DNA from: Gracilaria domingensis
Taxonomy: Eukaryota > Rhodophyta > Florideophyceae > Gracilariales > Gracilariaceae
Assembly: GCA_022539475.1 (NCBI GenBank)
Contig: VCMS01000234.1
Location: 1-64,000 of the forward strand
DNA: 64,000 nt
Direction: 5' to 3'
The notes under the pieces are model-generated. The model saw only the letters and a program-made list of their open reading frames with translations. It made no database searches and was not told the DNA's origin. Both the position numbers and the translations under genes were made by a program. Positions 8,482 through 19,639 of the stretch are shown in pieces (position 1 is the stretch's first letter; every line of letters begins with the position of its first letter).

Positions 8482-9366
8482 GCGAGTTACTAGGTCCCTC
8501 GACTTTTCTAGCGCAACGTTTCTGTTTTGCTCTTATCAATGGTACGTTCTATCGCATTTCAACTGTATCCAACGGAGCATTGACTAACATATGGATACTT
8601 TCTGCTTGCGTATACAGGTAAACGACCAATTTCATTTCGTCTCTCAAGATCGATCTCTGGCTGTTCGGGATAGGCGATTCTGGTGCTTGGTTGGGACATA
8701 GGCTGCTCTCTCGTTAATCGCATCTTGCGGTATGTTTGCTGCATGGGCATTCTTGGTGTCCTTGGTTGTGAGTTCTCGCTTCGACACCTTTTCTCGCTTT
8801 ACGATGATGGTGGGCTGGTAATCTAACCGATCCCTTTCCTGCTTCTTCCGTTTGCGAGTTACTAGGTCCCTCGACTTTTCTAGCGCAACGTTTCTGTTTT
8901 GCTCTTATCAATGGTACGTTCTATCGCATTTCAACTGTATCCAACGGAGCATTGACTAACATATGGATACTTTCTGCTTGCGTATACAGGTAAACGACCA
9001 ATTTCATTTCGTCTCTCAAGATCGATTTCTGGCTGTTCGGGATAGGCGATTCTGGTACTTGGTTGGGACAAAGGCTGCTCTTTCGTTGATCGCATCTTGA
9101 GGTATGTTTGCTGCATGGGCATTCTTGGTGTCCTTGGTTGTGAGTTCTCGCTTCGACACCTTTCGCGCTTTACGATGATGGTGGGCTGGTAATCTAACCG
9201 ATCCCTTTCCTTCTTCTTTTTCATTTTGCGAGTTACTAGGTCCCTCGAATTTTCTAGCGCAACGTTTCTGTTTTGGTTTATCAATGGTACGTTCCATCGC
9301 ATTTCAAATGTATCCAACGGATCATTGACTAACTTATTGATACTTTCTGCTTGCGTATACAGGTAA
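8482..9366. repeat. Tandem repeat, about 2.4 copies of a 372-bp unit
   Basis: Units start with GCGAGTTACTAGGTCCCTCG at 8482, 8854 and 9228, so the periods are 372 and 374 bp; the third copy stops near 9366. The copies differ by scattered substitutions and small indels. Each unit contains ATTGACTAAC, a short pyrimidine-rich run and GTATACAG|GTAAA (junctions 8617/8618, 8989/8990, 9362/9363). That is a branchpoint-like word, an acceptor and an immediately adjoining donor. Short open frames on the minus strand (for example 8931-9317) arise from the repeat itself. Position suggests a subterminal or promoter array of the mobile element. Confidence 0.85.
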
Positions 9367-9409
9367 ATGACTTTTGATGCGGAGGTAGCTCACGAGTTGC
9401 AGGTGCAGG

Positions 9410-9560
9410 TTCCTCAAGTAGGGAACCATGCATCTGGGCATGGTTCTCTACATGAGGAACGGAGAGGATGAGGCGCTTCGCGCCTCATCTTCTCGGAGTG
9501 CGTATTTGTTCTACCAATACAGCCGATGGTGGAGGTGCAGTCTGCGGCATCTGCCGCAGA
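9410..9560. repeat. Cluster of three strong hairpins
   Basis: A near-perfect long stem joins 9410-9431 to 9438-9459: TTCCTCAAGTAG opposite CTACATGAGGAA with one mismatch, then GAACCATGC opposite GCATGGTTC. A second hairpin pairs GATGAGGCGC (9467-9476) with GCGCCTCATC (9480-9489). A third pairs TCTGCGGCA (9541-9549) with TGCCGCAGA (9552-9560). Together with 8312-8345 they bracket the 372-bp array. Confidence 0.8.
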
Positions 9561-10163
9561 TTGCGCCTACACCCGCTCCATCATGGGGATATGGTACATG
9601 TAATATAGCGAAGTAGTGGTTAGCAAAAGCGGTCGATAGAAGAATAGATACGAATAAAACGGTATGATTTCATAATGGGCATCATCTGTACTAGCACTAG
9701 TATTCCATGCGTTGCAGGGTATCATTCCGCAGAAGGTATCGTGTAATGTGCACCTTAATGGAAACTGAACCTAGACTTCGCGAAATACAGTTCAGGTAGC
9801 CCTCGACTAAAGAACTAGCACGAGTGGAAAACCCACCAGTATTTACTGCACAGCGATTCTGGACGACCCAAGCAATTATCTGCAAATTTTGAAATAATTG
9901 ATCTCGATATTTTTTCAAAAAATTTACTGGACGACCCTTGCCAATTTCTGGACGACCCTCGCCAAAAACTAGCATCTGCAAGAGACAGACGTAAGAGGAG
10001 CTGTAGTCGCGCAGCCCAGTAGAGTAAAGCTAATCATTATTATCATCAACAACAGGAACATCGCAACTATCAACGAAGTTATCATTCTGACCGAACAGCC
10101 TCGAGGAGGCCGTACTCTGTCAACGGCGTTACCGGCTTCGAGGGAGCGGAACTACGTTCTGAG
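9561..10163. other. No gene; likely 5' leader of the next ORF
   Basis: No protein-like frame of note. The 10-base word TGGACGACCC occurs at about 9852, 9928 and 9951. The last 100 bases (10060-10163) read into a splice donor at 10164 and so may be an untranslated exon. Confidence 0.3.
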
Positions 10164-10224
10164 GTAAGTCACCTCCATTAATTTTTACTGACACATATGA
10201 TATCTCTATTTGTTATTGTTACAG
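10164..10224 (+). other. Predicted 61-bp spliceosomal intron
   Basis: The donor GAG|GTAAGTCACC starts at 10164, TTTTTACTGACAC supplies a branchpoint-like word near 10186-10196, and TTTGTTATTGTTACAG ends at 10224. All three signals are close to eukaryotic consensus. It lies 57 bases 5' of the ATG at 10282, so it would be a 5'-leader intron. Confidence 0.55.
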
Positions 10225-10281
10225 GTTTTCTCGACAGTTTTAACTGTCTTGGTCGAGCGCAATTTAACACGATAACCTGAG

Positions 10282-10562
10282 ATGTCAGAATCGTCGAGCA
10301 ACGGAACGGCGAAAGAAGGTGGGAATGCAAATATAGTTCTGAATTTACAACTTGAACCGGTTATTGGATTCACGCCGAGCTCCTTGCAGACGTTTGAAAA
10401 GGCCTTACATGACCAGCTTGGGTATCCCAGGCTAGCTCCAAAAGATGCTCTTGAAGATGTAGTTATACATCCAACTTGTACGTCAGATGTGCATTGTATG
10501 GCCAATAGATGTCCGATACTGAACATCCTATGGACATCCATAGAACATCATTGTGTCTCACT
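10282..10562 (+). pseudogene. Unknown ORF interrupted by a TIR-flanked insertion
   Basis: A protein-like frame starts at ATG 10282 (MSESSSNGTAKEGG) after an apparent leader intron. It runs through a globular-looking stretch (NLQLEPVIGFTPSSLQTFEK onward) with several cysteines. From 10563 the sequence is the left inverted repeat of the adjacent element, so the natural C-terminus is displaced; the frame ends by chance at 10632. I do not recognise the family. Whether it resumes after 12103 is not clear. Confidence 0.4.
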
Positions 10563-12103
10563 GGGCAACATAAATATTGAAAACGTCCAAGCAATTTATG
10601 TGATTTTGGGAATTCGCGATCTTCCCGGATGATTATGGAAGGCACCGTTCATGCGAAACTCTTTGGATTTAATGAGCATCGTATTTGATAAATTTGTTGA
10701 CCTCTGTGACGAGTATTTGTAAATTCATGAATGGTTGCAAACACTAGTGATCGTGTCATTTGAGCACCAAGTCGCGAAACGGTTCAAGGTACATAGAGCA
10801 CAGCACGCAAACTGGCAGTCATGGCACTGATCCTTAGCACGCGTTTTCGGTAATCACACTCCAGATTCGGCAGCAATCGATGGAGTACACCGTTTGCCCA
10901 GCGACATACACTGGCAGGCAGAGGGTGCATGTGACCTTGATTCGGGTATTAAGTTCCTATTTTTACTTTCCAGAAATGGAGAGATAGAGCTCTTTGCCTT
11001 ACCATCATCATACTCTATTCGCTTTGTGGAATGAAACATTAAATGAGTACCATGTAATTTCTTCCTCTCTAGGATTGAAGGGTACAAGAAAGGAAAAACA
11101 GAAAACTCAGGATTTCGATGATCTTTCTCTGCTTTGTGTTGTGTAGAAACTGGAATGGGTCTAGAAACGGTGGGAAAAAAGTGACTCTCGGCTGTGGTGG
11201 CAGTTGGCATGGTTTCAAGATGAGATATAGTCGAACCTGAAATGCAAGGAACTCGAAAGAGAAGTGTGAAAGCTAAAGCGATGATCTGCATCGTTTGAGT
11301 AGATTAACACAATGAAAACCTCAGAACATGTGGTCGACCAGAATGGGTTCCAAGAGCTTCATCCGACCATGGCTACATGGAGTGCTCTTTTATAGGCTTA
11401 CCTTCAGTGGCTTCCACGCTTACCCTGGCAGCTAATTGACCCAGACTCCGATCTTCTTTTGTTCGCAAAGTTTCGGTGGCAGAACTGTGGAGGCAACGGC
11501 CCATGGAATGGCAGCCTTGGTGTACAAAACGTCGCACGCAACATTAATAGCCCAACGTTGGAAGCTATGGCGTAACGTGGAGGCTACTGGACCGATACTG
11601 ACGTGACTAAGTCGTTGAGCCGATGCCCAGAGTTATCCTCCACGCTGCGGTGGATCTCTGAGAGGGAATATGATCAAGCTTTACATGGCATTCACTGTTA
11701 GGGCTTTCCCAGCATGAAAATTTTAACCGGTTGCAGCAATCGTCCCATCGACACAGAGGTTGTTGTTGTTCTATTAGGTGCTCGTCTTGCATGCTTTTGT
11801 GTTTTGTTACTTCTCTACCGCATGGAAGCAGAGTGTGCGCATTTTACGCTGTTATTAGCGCTGTGAATGCATGTGGTTTAAAGATCCTGGTACTTTTCAT
11901 GGCAGCGTGTGTAGCATTTTGGCGCGTTACTAAGTAGTCGTACATTCGCCAATGCACGGAAACGTAAACTCGAACATTTCAAGAATTCAAAATAAGAATC
12001 TCTGTAAGGTTCGGAAAAGTCTCCAACGAATGTCCCCGGGGTAGGAGAGGAAAATCGAAAATTCACATAACTTGCTCGCACGTTTTCAATATTTATGTTG
12101 GCC
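10563..12103. mobile_element. Candidate non-autonomous DNA element with about 48-bp inverted repeats
   Basis: The left end (10563-10610) and the reverse complement of the right end (12056-12103) share GG[GC]CAACATAAATATTG and continue with AAAACGT. Scattered mismatches follow for another 20 or more bases. The inside (1.44 kb) has no recognisable transposase, only short frames. No clear target-site duplication is visible at the outer edges. Family not assigned. Confidence 0.5.
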
Positions 12104-15100
12104 AAATCTTCTACCTACTTTACCGCTTGCACAGAATTTACCTACGTACGAAACAGAAGTTTAGCGTTAAATGCAACGCATGAAAAATCATCTGTGCCTC
12201 CACAGGCTGTCAAATTCCTCTGCTTTCATTTTGACAGCATTTTCTTTAACTACAGATTTTCAAATCGACACAAGCAAGGCATCCAGACCCGTCGTTTATC
12301 TCAAATTGTACTTATAGTAAATGTGTATCTCTTCTTTAAATGGCAAAGGTAGTACGGCAGCTAACTCCACAACATCGCTTGCAGGCATCCGTTTTTTCTT
12401 CGAAGCTGCTTCAAACCCCTGTATGTTTGGATGTTAGCTCCTTATTCTCTTCATATGCCTTAACCAGCTACTGCGATTCGAGATGTTGACATGGAGAAGC
12501 CAAGTGGGCCAGCGAACCATGTCTGACAAGTGACGCCCACCGCTCCCAATTCACTCTGAAAATTCTCTACAAGCCGCTCTGCTGGGTAACAAGGTTACCA
12601 GAGATAAACCTCTGGTCAATGTTTTGGTCCCCGTCAACTCAGAAACTAAGTACAACGAGCAGAAATTGTTTCTCAGTGTTGGCCTGAGATAGGCTTCACA
12701 GTCGTTCTCCACAGAATGATCGGTAAAAGGATCTTCGTCGGCTTCGTCCATCAGAGCACGGGACGCTGACGACGCTCTCGGCTCGAAGCATCGTCGATTT
12801 AGAGCAGAGTTTTGGGTATCATCGCTATCATCATCATCAGAAATTGGTTAGTGTGAAATAAAAAGCTGCAGGACACTATTTGAGCGAAAAGTGCGCTTTC
12901 CTCCTTGCAACTCGCTTTGGATATTTTTTACAAGCATGATCGAAATTTCGGAAACTTTTATTTCTGGAAGAGTCGCTCACTTCTTCAAATTTTGGCAGCA
13001 GTCTGAGAGTCGGTAGCCCTTCCTGCTCTTATTTTCTTGATGAGCAGCTTTACTGCGGGATTGTTCTTATACAGCCTTGATATCGCCATGTTTTGAGCCG
13101 TTGTATTCAATGCGGTTGAAGCTACCCTTGGTTCTTTCTAATAAGCCATATTCGTTCACCTGGAGTTCTTTCTAGTTATAAGACTCACACCAATCCAATC
13201 GGTGTGGGACGCAGGCATCATGGGTTTACCAAGGTGAACATTTGTGTGGCGTATGTACGTTTTATATCTTATATAGGGGTTCATGTGACCAAGTTATGTC
13301 TGGTTCGTCAGGATGTTATATAAGAGTCATATCTATGTTGCACATGTGTCGTATGAGTGCCTAATGTATGTCTGATGATAGAAAATGTAACAGAATAAAA
13401 AACGTAACTTTTTGAGATTGGCAATCTGCCTGTTGTGTGCGAGTACCAAGCATAAATCACTCCTTATATGCGACAGAGATGCGACAAAAATTAGATATTG
13501 GCCCAACACAAGCAGAAATTAAGCTCTTGAACCCTTCCACCAGAGACCGGCAGTACACATACTACCCAAATGATCACCAGGGTTACAGGAGAGATATACT
13601 TTTGGTTTAAAATGATATTTACTTGTTGTTAACAAATTTGCACTGTCTCCAACTTTGCAGTGTATGCGATAAAATATTCTATTTGGAATGGAGGGATGCC
13701 TGAGACAACTAATGACATTCTTTTCTTATAAAAGATCTCTCCGGCAATGACATCGGCAATCACTGCATAGCACAATGATCTAGGCATATCGAAAGCATCA
13801 CCGAATGTTCAAACGGCCTAAACGAATTGAGAAGAATTATGAGATTTGAAATGTAAACATTATAGATCGTTTCTGCACAGTAAACATTCGTCACTGACAC
13901 ATTATAAGGACCATAATCAGGAAATTGTCGAATATTCTGCTGTTTAATTGCGAGCAAGAGGTCAAGCTCAGCGTTCATTTGGTCAACAGAGAGCTCTAAA
14001 GGAGTGCTCTGTATTTCACTGTAACATTCGGGAACCACGTGGAGCATTCTATTACAATTCAAACTAGCACGACCGTTCGTGGTCATGCCGTTGGCGCAAG
14101 ATGTCCTCCTCGAGAGCGGAAACTTCCAATTTCGTTACCATCGTTGACAGAATTTTGACTTAAACTGATTCGTGCTCCCTACTTTCCATTGATCTCTTCT
14201 AGCGTAAGCTCCTGGATAGGTAGAGTAGAGTAAAATCATAGGAATAGGAATTTGGGGCTTTTGCTTCCTTTTCAGCCAAGACGACAGCACACCAAAGTGC
14301 GGAAGATACCGCGAAAAACAATATGTACCAAAAAAATCCGTGTGTTTCATCGGAGAACTATCTAAATATGCATTTTATCACTTGAGAACTCCGATATCAT
14401 AAGTGTCAATCGTTACATGGGTGAGACGCAGAGCAGGTTCTGCAATATATTTTTAAAGACTACCAACATACTTAGTTAGGCAAATAGCGAGAAATGCTGA
14501 TGTTTCCGCTAGAGGCATCCGTCGTGAAGCTTCTTAATACTTTCTCTTCGAAATCTGTAGCAGTTGTGGTAAGGACTTCACAGGTTTTCTCAAACTGTTA
14601 TCACAATTTGTTGATTACAGTGATGACGCACTCCCATGATTGGTGCCCACGCAATCAATTACCCTAAGTCGAACCTTTTGTAAATGTTATATATATTGTG
14701 AGCAATAAGAATAGTAATTATAATAAATGATGACTTCGGTTACGCTAACTGCGAAGTGCGGGATAGTTCAACATTTTGATATCGTAAACGAGGTGCAAAA
14801 AGAATAGACGTTGTAAGACAAATTTAGATGCTTCTGCATATTTCCATTGTAAAAAATATATAGATATATTTCTCCAGAGGCAACTGTTCTTGAGATAAAC
14901 GTTTCGGTTTGTGACAGTTTAAAAAGGTAATTCCGATGTAAAACTCAGATTAACGCTTGTGATACAAATTGAACTTCTCATGAAAGAAATCCCCAATGAT
15001 TTTATTTATTGTCGGAGTTATTACCCAGTACATGCGATTATTGTAAACGTTCTACAAACTGAAAAGCATCTCAGAAAACTCCAAGAAGATAACGCATATT

Positions 15101-15559
15101 CATGGTTGCACAGATCCGTAAAGCAACACATCTTTGTTGCTTTCTATGCCAAACAATGCTTCCCAAGGCTTTTATTTGACGACGTTCAGAAGTATTCATT
15201 ATATTTGTTTTTGCAAAAACATTTGATAAATGGCACGTAAATTCTGTTTTGAACAACATGGAATGGGGAACCTCATTTTATGTAGCACAATAGAATTAGA
15301 AATGCAGAAAATATTTTATGCTACAACAAACTTTTCTGTGTTCATTACCTTTGAGTACTCGTGTACCATAGCCTGTTACATGTATACATAAACAACTTTG
15401 CAATCATCACCAATCCACCCAAGTTTGGTGGATTGTAAAAGTCTTGACTGCACGGGAAACGGTAACAGAATTCGTGCCGTCGAAAATATCTGATCAGTGC
15501 TTCTCTTTCGAACCGCTTTGAGTTAGCTATTAAACTCACCAAATTTTGGATCGTCAGGT
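12104..15559. other. AT-rich gene-poor stretch
   Basis: No frame here convinces me as a gene. Short open frames (for example 13760-14086 minus and 14959-15240 plus) have no recognisable motif. Nothing repeat-like was seen by eye beyond simple A/T runs. Confidence 0.35.
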
Positions 15560-16170
15560 TTGATGAATTACGCATCCAACCAAGTTTTGTGAAGAAGTTT
15601 TATATCCATCAAAGGCCTTGGCCAATAAGCTCTCAATTCCAAAACCTCCCTGGTATTGTCAGTGTACACGGCAATGTTTTCTTGACCCGCTCTTGATTGC
15701 AAAACGATAGCGCATGATAGCATCTGACGAGTTCTTGTGGGTTCCATCCATTCTAATAAGAGATACAGCTGCTTGAACTCGTTCATTTTCAAAATTATTT
15801 CAAGAGCTTCTCGTTGGCCTTTTCGATCTTGTGCTATATCTGCAGCCTCATCTTATTCCGCTGCTTGAGATCATTCGTGGTCTTCGCTTGAACATCTTCG
15901 ATTCAGATTATCATCCGAGTCTTCTTTATAGCAGTGTCAGATTACGTTTAGGAAGTTAAAAAGAATATTGCACTTGCTGTGGAGTTGGTTCATAATGTTT
16001 GCGCAGAATATAATACCCAGCTCGAAAATTTTTTGAATTGTACTACTGAATTATACGTTCGGACTTCCAAACCTGCTCAGGCCCTTCCACTCCAGCAAGT
16101 AAACCTCTCCCAAACTTCTCTTTCAGCAGCTTGATGGAATCAGAAGTTTTAGTCAAACGTGGCATGGTGA
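15560..16170 (-). pseudogene. Degenerate copy of an unknown TE-associated protein (family X, copy 1)
   Basis: The frame at 15792-15568 (minus) ends in LELRAYWPRPLMDIKLLHKTW. It matches the plus-strand protein at 50852-51310, which has FKLTVQWPDPMVDMSMLHKK followed by W; the shared pattern is W-P-x-P-x2-D-x4-LHK-x-W. Upstream on the minus strand, near 16165, MPRLTKTSDSIKLLKEKFG resembles the start of copy 2 (MPLKRLVPRFTENSEAVKR). The middle is broken by stops and frame changes. The family is unknown to me; two decayed copies in one window suggest a transposable-element protein. Confidence 0.45.
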
Positions 16171-16366
16171 AGCATAAGGTGAAGATGTTAAAGGAGAAAG
16201 AGGAACATGAGACTGTGGTAGTCGTCAATTGTATTTACACCGAGCCCTACGTATTGCAGTCATGTACTGCAGCAGGTCTAGAGGTCTTTCTGGATTAGAT
16301 TTTTACCATTTCAGGTCTGCAGCATGGAAAGATCCCCAAACTTACATGCTTTATAATTCATTTATC

Positions 16367-16735
16367 TCAAATTGGCCGAACCTCAGTTGAGATTTGAGAA
16401 GAAATTTTTCGGAGATACCCTTTGTTTAAGAATCTACTGTAAGAAAATCTCTGACATTTTCTTCTGATGTGTTTGGAACAGAAAAGACATGTCATGTACA
16501 CAATAAAAATAGGCAGCTTACGCAAAGGCGTTTCTGTAAGACGTGAGACGGAAAGACTGGCAAAAGCTTTACAATGCCGACAGGAAAACCAATTTTTGTC
16601 AAGTTCGTCCCGTAACCTGCTGAGTAATGACGACTTGTGTGGAGCAGACCCGATTCTAGGGTTGTTTCGACGAAGAAGCTCGTCATAAGTGAGCGATGCG
16701 TCCGTGCACGTGGCACGTGAAGTTATGAAGTTCAT
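16367..16735 (-). pseudogene. Unrecognised protein-like fragment
   Basis: A minus-strand frame of 122 residues with a C-x2-C pair (SCRHCKAF) and a basic tail. It is cut off upstream by the insertion-like block at 16742-17525. Another protein-like minus-strand piece on the far side (17727-17560, with FRPKFTPGQGVFLFQYLARK) may be its other part. No family recognised; could be chance. Confidence 0.25.
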
Positions 16736-16741
16736 ACCCTA

Positions 16742-17525
16742 TGAGGGCCTTCAAACGTTGGTTAATTTAATCCTACGTAGCACCTGTAGACGGGCGTGCA
16801 TGGGCCAAGGCTCCTGACTGGGCGTGGACACGTGAAAGAGGATGGCTAGTGCACTTTGTGAGTACTTTGTTGCGTACGTGTACCACCAGTACGAGTGTTC
16901 ACAACTGTAATCAGTCAACCGAACGGGCCTGCACCTGGGGTACTTAGAAGTGCAGGGAGGCAAAACACCACCTGATGATAAAGCAACCAAACCTCTCCTT
17001 CAAGAACTGCCACTCGAATCAGAGGGCACTTGAGACTCACCTTGAGTGTGGGCTCTAGGCGCAGCTGCCCCTGCCAGTGTACTACTCTAATCGGAGGGTC
17101 ACCTCAGGAGGTCTAAGTACGCGTACTCACCTTGGTACGTCTAAAGAATCTGCTTGTACCGTGCGTTATTGACGTCGATTAGTACTTATTAATTCTTGAG
17201 TGCATGACAGATCTCCGCAGTATTGGGTTGTCTCTTTGTTCCTTCTTGTTCTTTTCCCTGACCTCGGGCCTGTTGCCTACATGTGCAAGGCATGTGTCTC
17301 CTCGTTGGATTATCTCTCTCTCCCTTGCATCTTGGGCTACGCCTTTACTCGGAGTGTCTGGCTCACCTCTTTTGGGGTATTCCTTACTTTCGCACCTTTC
17401 TTGGCTGATGATTCTCTTGATATTTGACTTTCTACATTCACCTCCGTAAAGTTTCCTCAGTACACCGCTGGTCTTACATCCGAGTCCCCGGTGTCAACAA
17501 AGGCTGGTCCACCAAGTTACCATCA
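16742..17525 (-). mobile_element. Candidate solo LTR (weak)
   Basis: A 784-bp block that is visibly more GC-rich than its surroundings, without a gene. On the minus strand it reads TGATGGTAACTTGG ... GGCCCTCA, i.e. TG...CA ends. The flanking 5-mers (CCCTA and CCCAG on the plus strand) only partly match, so a target duplication is not established. Confidence 0.25.
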
Positions 17526-17761
17526 CCCAGAGAGCAAGATTTCGGACATCCTGTACGTGTTTCACCCGTCTTGGGTTTGCAACACAGTTTGTTGAAGAGA
17601 TTTCTGTGAGATTTCTGTCACTTAGACGACATTTCCGCGCCAAATATTGAAACAGAAACACTCCTTGGCCGGGAGTAAACTTTGGTCGGAACCACTCAGA
17701 GAATGTGAAACTGTTTTGACATTCCACTCTTCGATGGTATCAAGAACTTTTCATTCATCAC

Positions 17762-18733
17762 ATGAGAATGGAACGTCTGAAAAAGTCTACTCAAATACCG
17801 TCATCAACCTCTGAAAACCACCTCACTTCTATGTCTTTGTATAAAGCAACGAATGCTCCAAACCAATCAACATCTAGTTCCTCCTTCAAACAATTGCTGC
17901 CTGGTAGCATAAGTACTGTATCTCGATCTCGACAGGGCGGAAGGTTTACGTCTCAGCTCTGTAGAGGAAAGTTTCTTCCACAGGGAGAGCTCATTATAGT
18001 GAGAGAGGTAGCGGCTGCGAAGGCTCATGTCGCGCGCTATGGCGAAAGGAATGAAAAGTAAATTATCGTTTGGTCACGAGTAAACTAAAACCTACATAAG
18101 GCTAAAAACGCACGTGGAAGGCTGCTCAAAATTGCTACAAACGCCTTCTGGACGAGTTTAAAACCGATGATGACCAAAATAGAACGCTCTCTCGAGCGGG
18201 AGGTGGGGAAATGGGAGAACTGTATCAGCTGCTTCCTTCTGTTCGTGAAGAGCGTTAAGAGGTTAGTAGGGAGAAGGAAGATAAAAGTTCTCGAAAACGT
18301 CTTCGAGAGGAAGAGAAACAAAGGATTAGTCGTTCAATTGTTGATACGGCTTTGAGGCGAAAGAAAATCGAGTCTCTGCTTCTTCTAATGCTGGCAGTAA
18401 TGATCGGAGCAAAGACCAGTCTGGTGCTTAAAGTGGTTCTGACGGAACAGAAGTCGTTGGGAGGTCCACCCGAAAGAGTAAGGAAAGCAGAACTGAAGTG
18501 TACAATGAAGATGTACGTGTAGAACTGGTTGTTTTTGGTGAACATTGGAAAGAAGCTGACCTTGCACGTGTTAATCTGAACGAGATCAATTTTTGTTCGA
18601 ACGAGAGAAGTACGAAAAGGAACTATCTGAGCGCGATAAAGACAGAGCAGAGGGCCAAAAAGAACGTGCAAATGCTCACCGATTCCAGCTGGGGAAGATA
18701 CATCTTATGTCTAACGCGATCAAGCAGGATTAG
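17762..18733 (+). pseudogene. Degenerate Myb/SANT-like DNA-binding protein ORF
   Basis: The frame from 17762 carries a Ser-rich head and GELIIVREVAAAKAHVARYG, the first helix of the Myb/SANT-like domain that accompanies eukaryotic DNA transposases. After in-frame TAA codons and a frame change, the third helix is readable as TWKAAQNCYKRLLDEFKTDD (18112-18171), then GGEMGELYQLLPSVREER (about 18203-18256). A charged helix with REEEKQRISRSIVDTALRRK follows, and ERDKDRAEGQKERANAHRFQ-type residues occur near 18630-18690 in shifting frames. At least three stops or shifts make it a pseudogene. In active elements this protein helps bind transposon ends beside a DDE transposase; the DDE remnant at 19640-20560 is a possible former partner, but orientation is opposite. 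Confidence 0.6.
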
Positions 18734-19639
18734 AGCCCGGCCTTACGGCCCATGCAGTATTTGTAAAACACTTGTGTTATCTTGATGACGTTCAATTCAA
18801 TGCTAAGTTGTGAATGAGTTGAGTCAATATCTTTTCTTCTACTTGCATACAGTTCGTATTCAGATCTACTTTGATTATTACTCTTCAAGAAAAGATGGGG
18901 TTCTCGAAGTGATATATTCAAGAAGTGAAGACGGCATTCAACCAGAATACGGTACAATTTAATTGGGGTAGATACAGGTTCAAGTGTTACAGATCAGCAT
19001 GGTGGGAATGTAAAGCGGTTCCAATGGCAGATGCGGGAAAATGTTCATTATGACCAATCAGAGATAATTAAACGTTATTAAACCACTTACAATAATATAT
19101 TTGTATACAAATACCAATAATGTAGAGAGAAATAGTACTGCAACGAATTTTTAATTGAATACAGAGAGAGAGGGTTTTAACGTTTTATGACAAAAATGGA
19201 AACTAATAGGGTTTGAGAATAGAAAGCTTGCTGTTGTAATAAGTAATAATTTTTTCAACATGGTTTCCCTTAAAAAAAGATTTGTATTGTAGTTATTCGA
19301 AGAGGTAGGAGATCCATATCAATAGCATCATATTTCTAATTAAAACCTTTCTCGCTTCGTTTCTAGTGTTTCATTGTGAAATAAAACATTCTTTTTGCTT
19401 TTTGAGATGTAGAGTTATATATGTAACTATTCAATTCAAGATTAAACCCCTTTTGTTTAGATAATTATGTTGATGTGGAAACAAGAATAAGATATAGAGT
19501 AACAAAGACATTTCGTAAAAGAAAATTATATGAACTATAATTTATGTAGGTAATATTTCGTGAAATGCACATCCATTTAAAATGTGCTTCAATTTAAAAC
19601 TTAACATTTTTTTTTAAATTCAGTAATTTAGAAGCTTGT
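18734..19639. other. AT-rich, no gene seen
   Basis: Long A/T runs and no frame with recognisable content. It separates the Myb/SANT-like pseudogene from the DDE pseudogene. Confidence 0.4.

Noticed and set aside
8931-9317. 128-codon minus-strand frame
   Set aside because: Entirely inside the 372-bp tandem repeats and repeated with them; not an independent gene.
8482-9366. CRISPR-like array
   Set aside because: Units are 372 bp, not short repeats with unique spacers, and the genome is eukaryotic.
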